Shown here: positions 4,320 through 5,526 of the stretch, in pieces
Numbering within the stretch: position 1 is the stretch's first letter
How the letters are laid out: every line of letters begins with the position of its first letter
Translations under genes and position numbers: made by a program
Assembly: GCA_021841985.1 (NCBI GenBank)
Contig: JAKCCP010000226.1
Location: 1-5,526 of the forward strand
Direction: 5' to 3'
DNA length: 5,526 bases
DNA from: Pseudomonadota bacterium
GTDB lineage: Bacteria > Pseudomonadota > Alphaproteobacteria > Acetobacterales > Acetobacteraceae
Notes under the pieces: model-generated
Database searches by the model: none
What the model was told of the DNA's origin: nothing
The model's input: the letters and a program-made list of their open reading frames with translations, nothing else

Positions 4320-5526
4320 CTATTTCACCAGCCCGCGCAGAATATCATGGAGCGAGAGCCCCTTCTCCGGCTTCGCCGGCGCCGGCGCCGGACCCGCCCG
4401 GCCGCCCCGCGCCCGCGCCAGAGCCGGCTCACAGGCGGACGCGGCGAGCGCGCCATCCCCCTGGTCGGGGTCCGGCGCCAGTTTCGGGTCGGCAAGCGGG
4501 CCAGCGAGGCGAAGCGGCACCACCAGCGCATTGCCGCCGATGCGGAGCGACGGCACCAGCCGCACCGCCATCGTCGCGGCGCCGAGATCGAGGGTTCCGG
4601 CGGCGCCGAGATCGAGATGCGATGTCTCTGCCAGCGCCGGGTCGAGACGCGCGACGCCGGCGGCGATCCCGACACCGAGCGCGAGACAGCGGAGATCGGT
4701 CCGCCCGCCGAGATCAAGCCCGATCGCCGGCAGCCTGGCCTGCCGCAGCACCTGGCCGAGCGCCTGCAAAAGCAGGCGGTTGGCGAGCGTCGCATTGACC
4801 GCGGCGATCCCGAGCCGCCCGCTGAGCGTTGCCGCCAGCGCCCGCGGCGTCGCCCCGGCGGCGCTGAGATCGGCGAAAACCTCGAGCGCGCCGGTATTGT
4901 CCGCCGGCCAGTGAAACGCCCCGGCGAGCGGCCCGAGCGCGAGCGACGGCGCCAGCACATGCAGCGTCGCCGAAGGCGGGGTCACGGCGGCATCGAGGCT
5001 CAGCGCCCCGCTCACCGCCCCGCCCGGCACCACGAGATGCACCGGATCAACCACCAGCCGCCGGTCATGGAGCACGACATGGGCGGCGATGTCGCGATAG
5101 GTGGCGCCGCTTTCGATCAGGGTTTCGACGGTGAGCGCGAGATCGAGATCGGCGGCGCCGAGGAAAGCGAGGAACGCGAGCGGGCGCTCGCGCCAGTCGG
5201 GCGGCGTCGGCGCGGCGCCCTCGGCCGCTGCCGGCGCCGGTGACGGTGGCGGCACGCGGCGCGGCAGGGCGTGGCGCAGCGCGTCGAGATCGAGGCGATG
5301 GATCGCAAGCTTGCCGGCGAAAGCGGGATGCGGCGCGAGATGGAGGGTGCCGTCGAGCCCGAGATCGCCCTGCCGCGCGACCACCCGCAGCCCGCCGAGT
5401 GACAGCGCGTCGCCAGGCAGGCGGGCGATCATGCCGCTGACGCTGAAGGGGACGCCGGCATAGCGGGCATCGAGCGTGACCGCGGTCGCGCTCGGCCCCG
5501 GCAGCGCCGGCAGGTCGAGGCGGATG
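4320..5526 (-). CDS. AsmA-like protein, C-terminal part (5' end outside window)
   Basis: C-terminal 401 residues of an AsmA-like protein; the frame is open through the window edge, so the ATG at 5432 is internal and not a start (31 further codons are readable upstream of it). AsmA-like proteins are anchored in the inner membrane and span the periplasm with a repeating beta groove thought to carry phospholipids to the outer membrane. Visible support: long runs of alternating hydrophobic and small/polar residues, a Pro/Ala-rich linker at about residues 92-110, the ATLSGRLGIAAVNATLAN segment (232-249), and the C-terminal AsmA signature with a lone cysteine, DLRCLALGVGIAAGVARLD. This is followed by LDLGAAGTLDLGAATMAVRL and a conserved end VPLRLAGPLADPKLAPDP (336-353). 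The tail is Pro/Ala/Lys-rich and ends KGLSLHDILRGLVK. The N-terminal membrane anchor is outside. The gene is first of the three-gene minus-strand cluster as seen here. Which AsmA subfamily it is cannot be decided. Confidence 0.82.
   Translation of the reverse strand, partial: IRLDLPALPGPSATAVTLDARYAGVPFSVSGMIARLPGDALSLGGLRVVARQGDLGLDGTLHLAPHPAFAGKLAIHRLDLDALRHALPRRVPPPSPAPAAAEGAAPTPPDWRERPLAFLAFLGAADLDLALTVETLIESGATYRDIAAHVVLHDRRLVVDPVHLVVPGGAVSGALSLDAAVTPPSATLHVLAPSLALGPLAGAFHWPADNTGALEVFADLSAAGATPRALAATLSGRLGIAAVNATLANRLLLQALGQVLRQARLPAIGLDLGGRTDLRCLALGVGIAAGVARLDPALAETSHLDLGAAGTLDLGAATMAVRLVPSLRIGGNALVVPLRLAGPLADPKLAPDPDQGDGALAASACEPALARARGGRAGPAPAPAKPEKGLSLHDILRGLVK
4576..4616 (-). repeat. 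17-bp direct repeat, 24-bp period, within the asmA-like gene
   Basis: GCGGCGCCGAGATCGAG occurs at 4576-4592 and identically at 4600-4616. On the coding strand this gives LDLGAA twice with an 8-residue period. In AsmA proteins successive beta strands often repeat a similar pattern, but nucleotide identity this high points to a local duplication or to codon bias acting on similar strands. Confidence 0.6.

Noticed and set aside
3620..4798. 392-codon plus-strand open frame opposite atp12 and asmA
   Set aside because: The translation is an Arg/Pro/Ala-rich low-complexity product typical of the antisense of GC-rich genes, while the minus strand has two recognised families.
4347..5243. 298-codon plus-strand open frame opposite asmA
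   Set aside because: Arg/Glu/Gly-rich antisense translation with no motif; the minus-strand AsmA-like frame explains the region.
5432..5526. Start of the asmA-like gene at 5432
   Set aside because: The same frame stays open for 31 more codons to the window edge with AsmA-like composition, so the gene extends beyond the window.
1..5526. CRISPR array, insertion sequence, prophage, tRNA or defence system
   Set aside because: I see no regularly spaced repeats, transposase motifs, terminal repeats, tRNA-like cloverleaf or known defence domains; every recognised gene is a core housekeeping family.

Overview
The window is ordinary, very GC-rich chromosomal DNA of an alphaproteobacterium. The strongest evidence is a gcrA cell-cycle regulator gene, a family essentially confined to Alphaproteobacteria. 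An ATP12-type F1-ATPase assembly chaperone and a Rhodobacter-type phosphatidylethanolamine N-methyltransferase (pmtA) fit the same class. The extreme G/C bias at third codon positions and the gene mix suggest Rhodospirillales/Acetobacteraceae, but that is inference; the sequence does not fix the genus.

Left part, plus strand: the last 45 codons of ybeY (rRNA-maturation endonuclease) are followed 10 nt later by corC/ybeX (cytosolic CBS-pair protein). A 147-nt gap then carries small palindromes, a near-consensus DnaA box and a plausible sigma-70 promoter, and leads into gcrA. gcrA ends in a terminator-like hairpin whose loop is its own stop codon. A structured leader of about 240 nt precedes a 69-residue cold-shock protein gene (csp). 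The last codons of csp are duplicated in tandem just past the stop.

Middle: 2235-2640 has no credible gene. It holds several very GC-rich inverted repeats, two of which can form mutually exclusive pairings. It is followed by pmtA on the plus strand.

Right part, minus strand: three genes are tightly packed in the order asmA-like (cut by the window end), atp12, acyP (acylphosphatase). The gap between asmA and atp12 is 7 nt, and atp12 and acyP overlap by 4 nt (ATGA). This cluster converges on pmtA across a 26-nt gap that contains GC hairpins.

Functionally this is a set of core housekeeping genes: ribosome RNA maturation, CBS-domain protein, cell-cycle transcription control, cold shock/RNA chaperone, phosphatidylcholine synthesis, envelope lipid transport (AsmA-like) and ATP synthase assembly. 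I see no defence system, mobile element, CRISPR array, tRNA or rRNA. The features most worth checking are regulatory: the DnaA box before gcrA, the structured csp leader, the tandem duplication at the csp stop and the hairpin cluster before pmtA.
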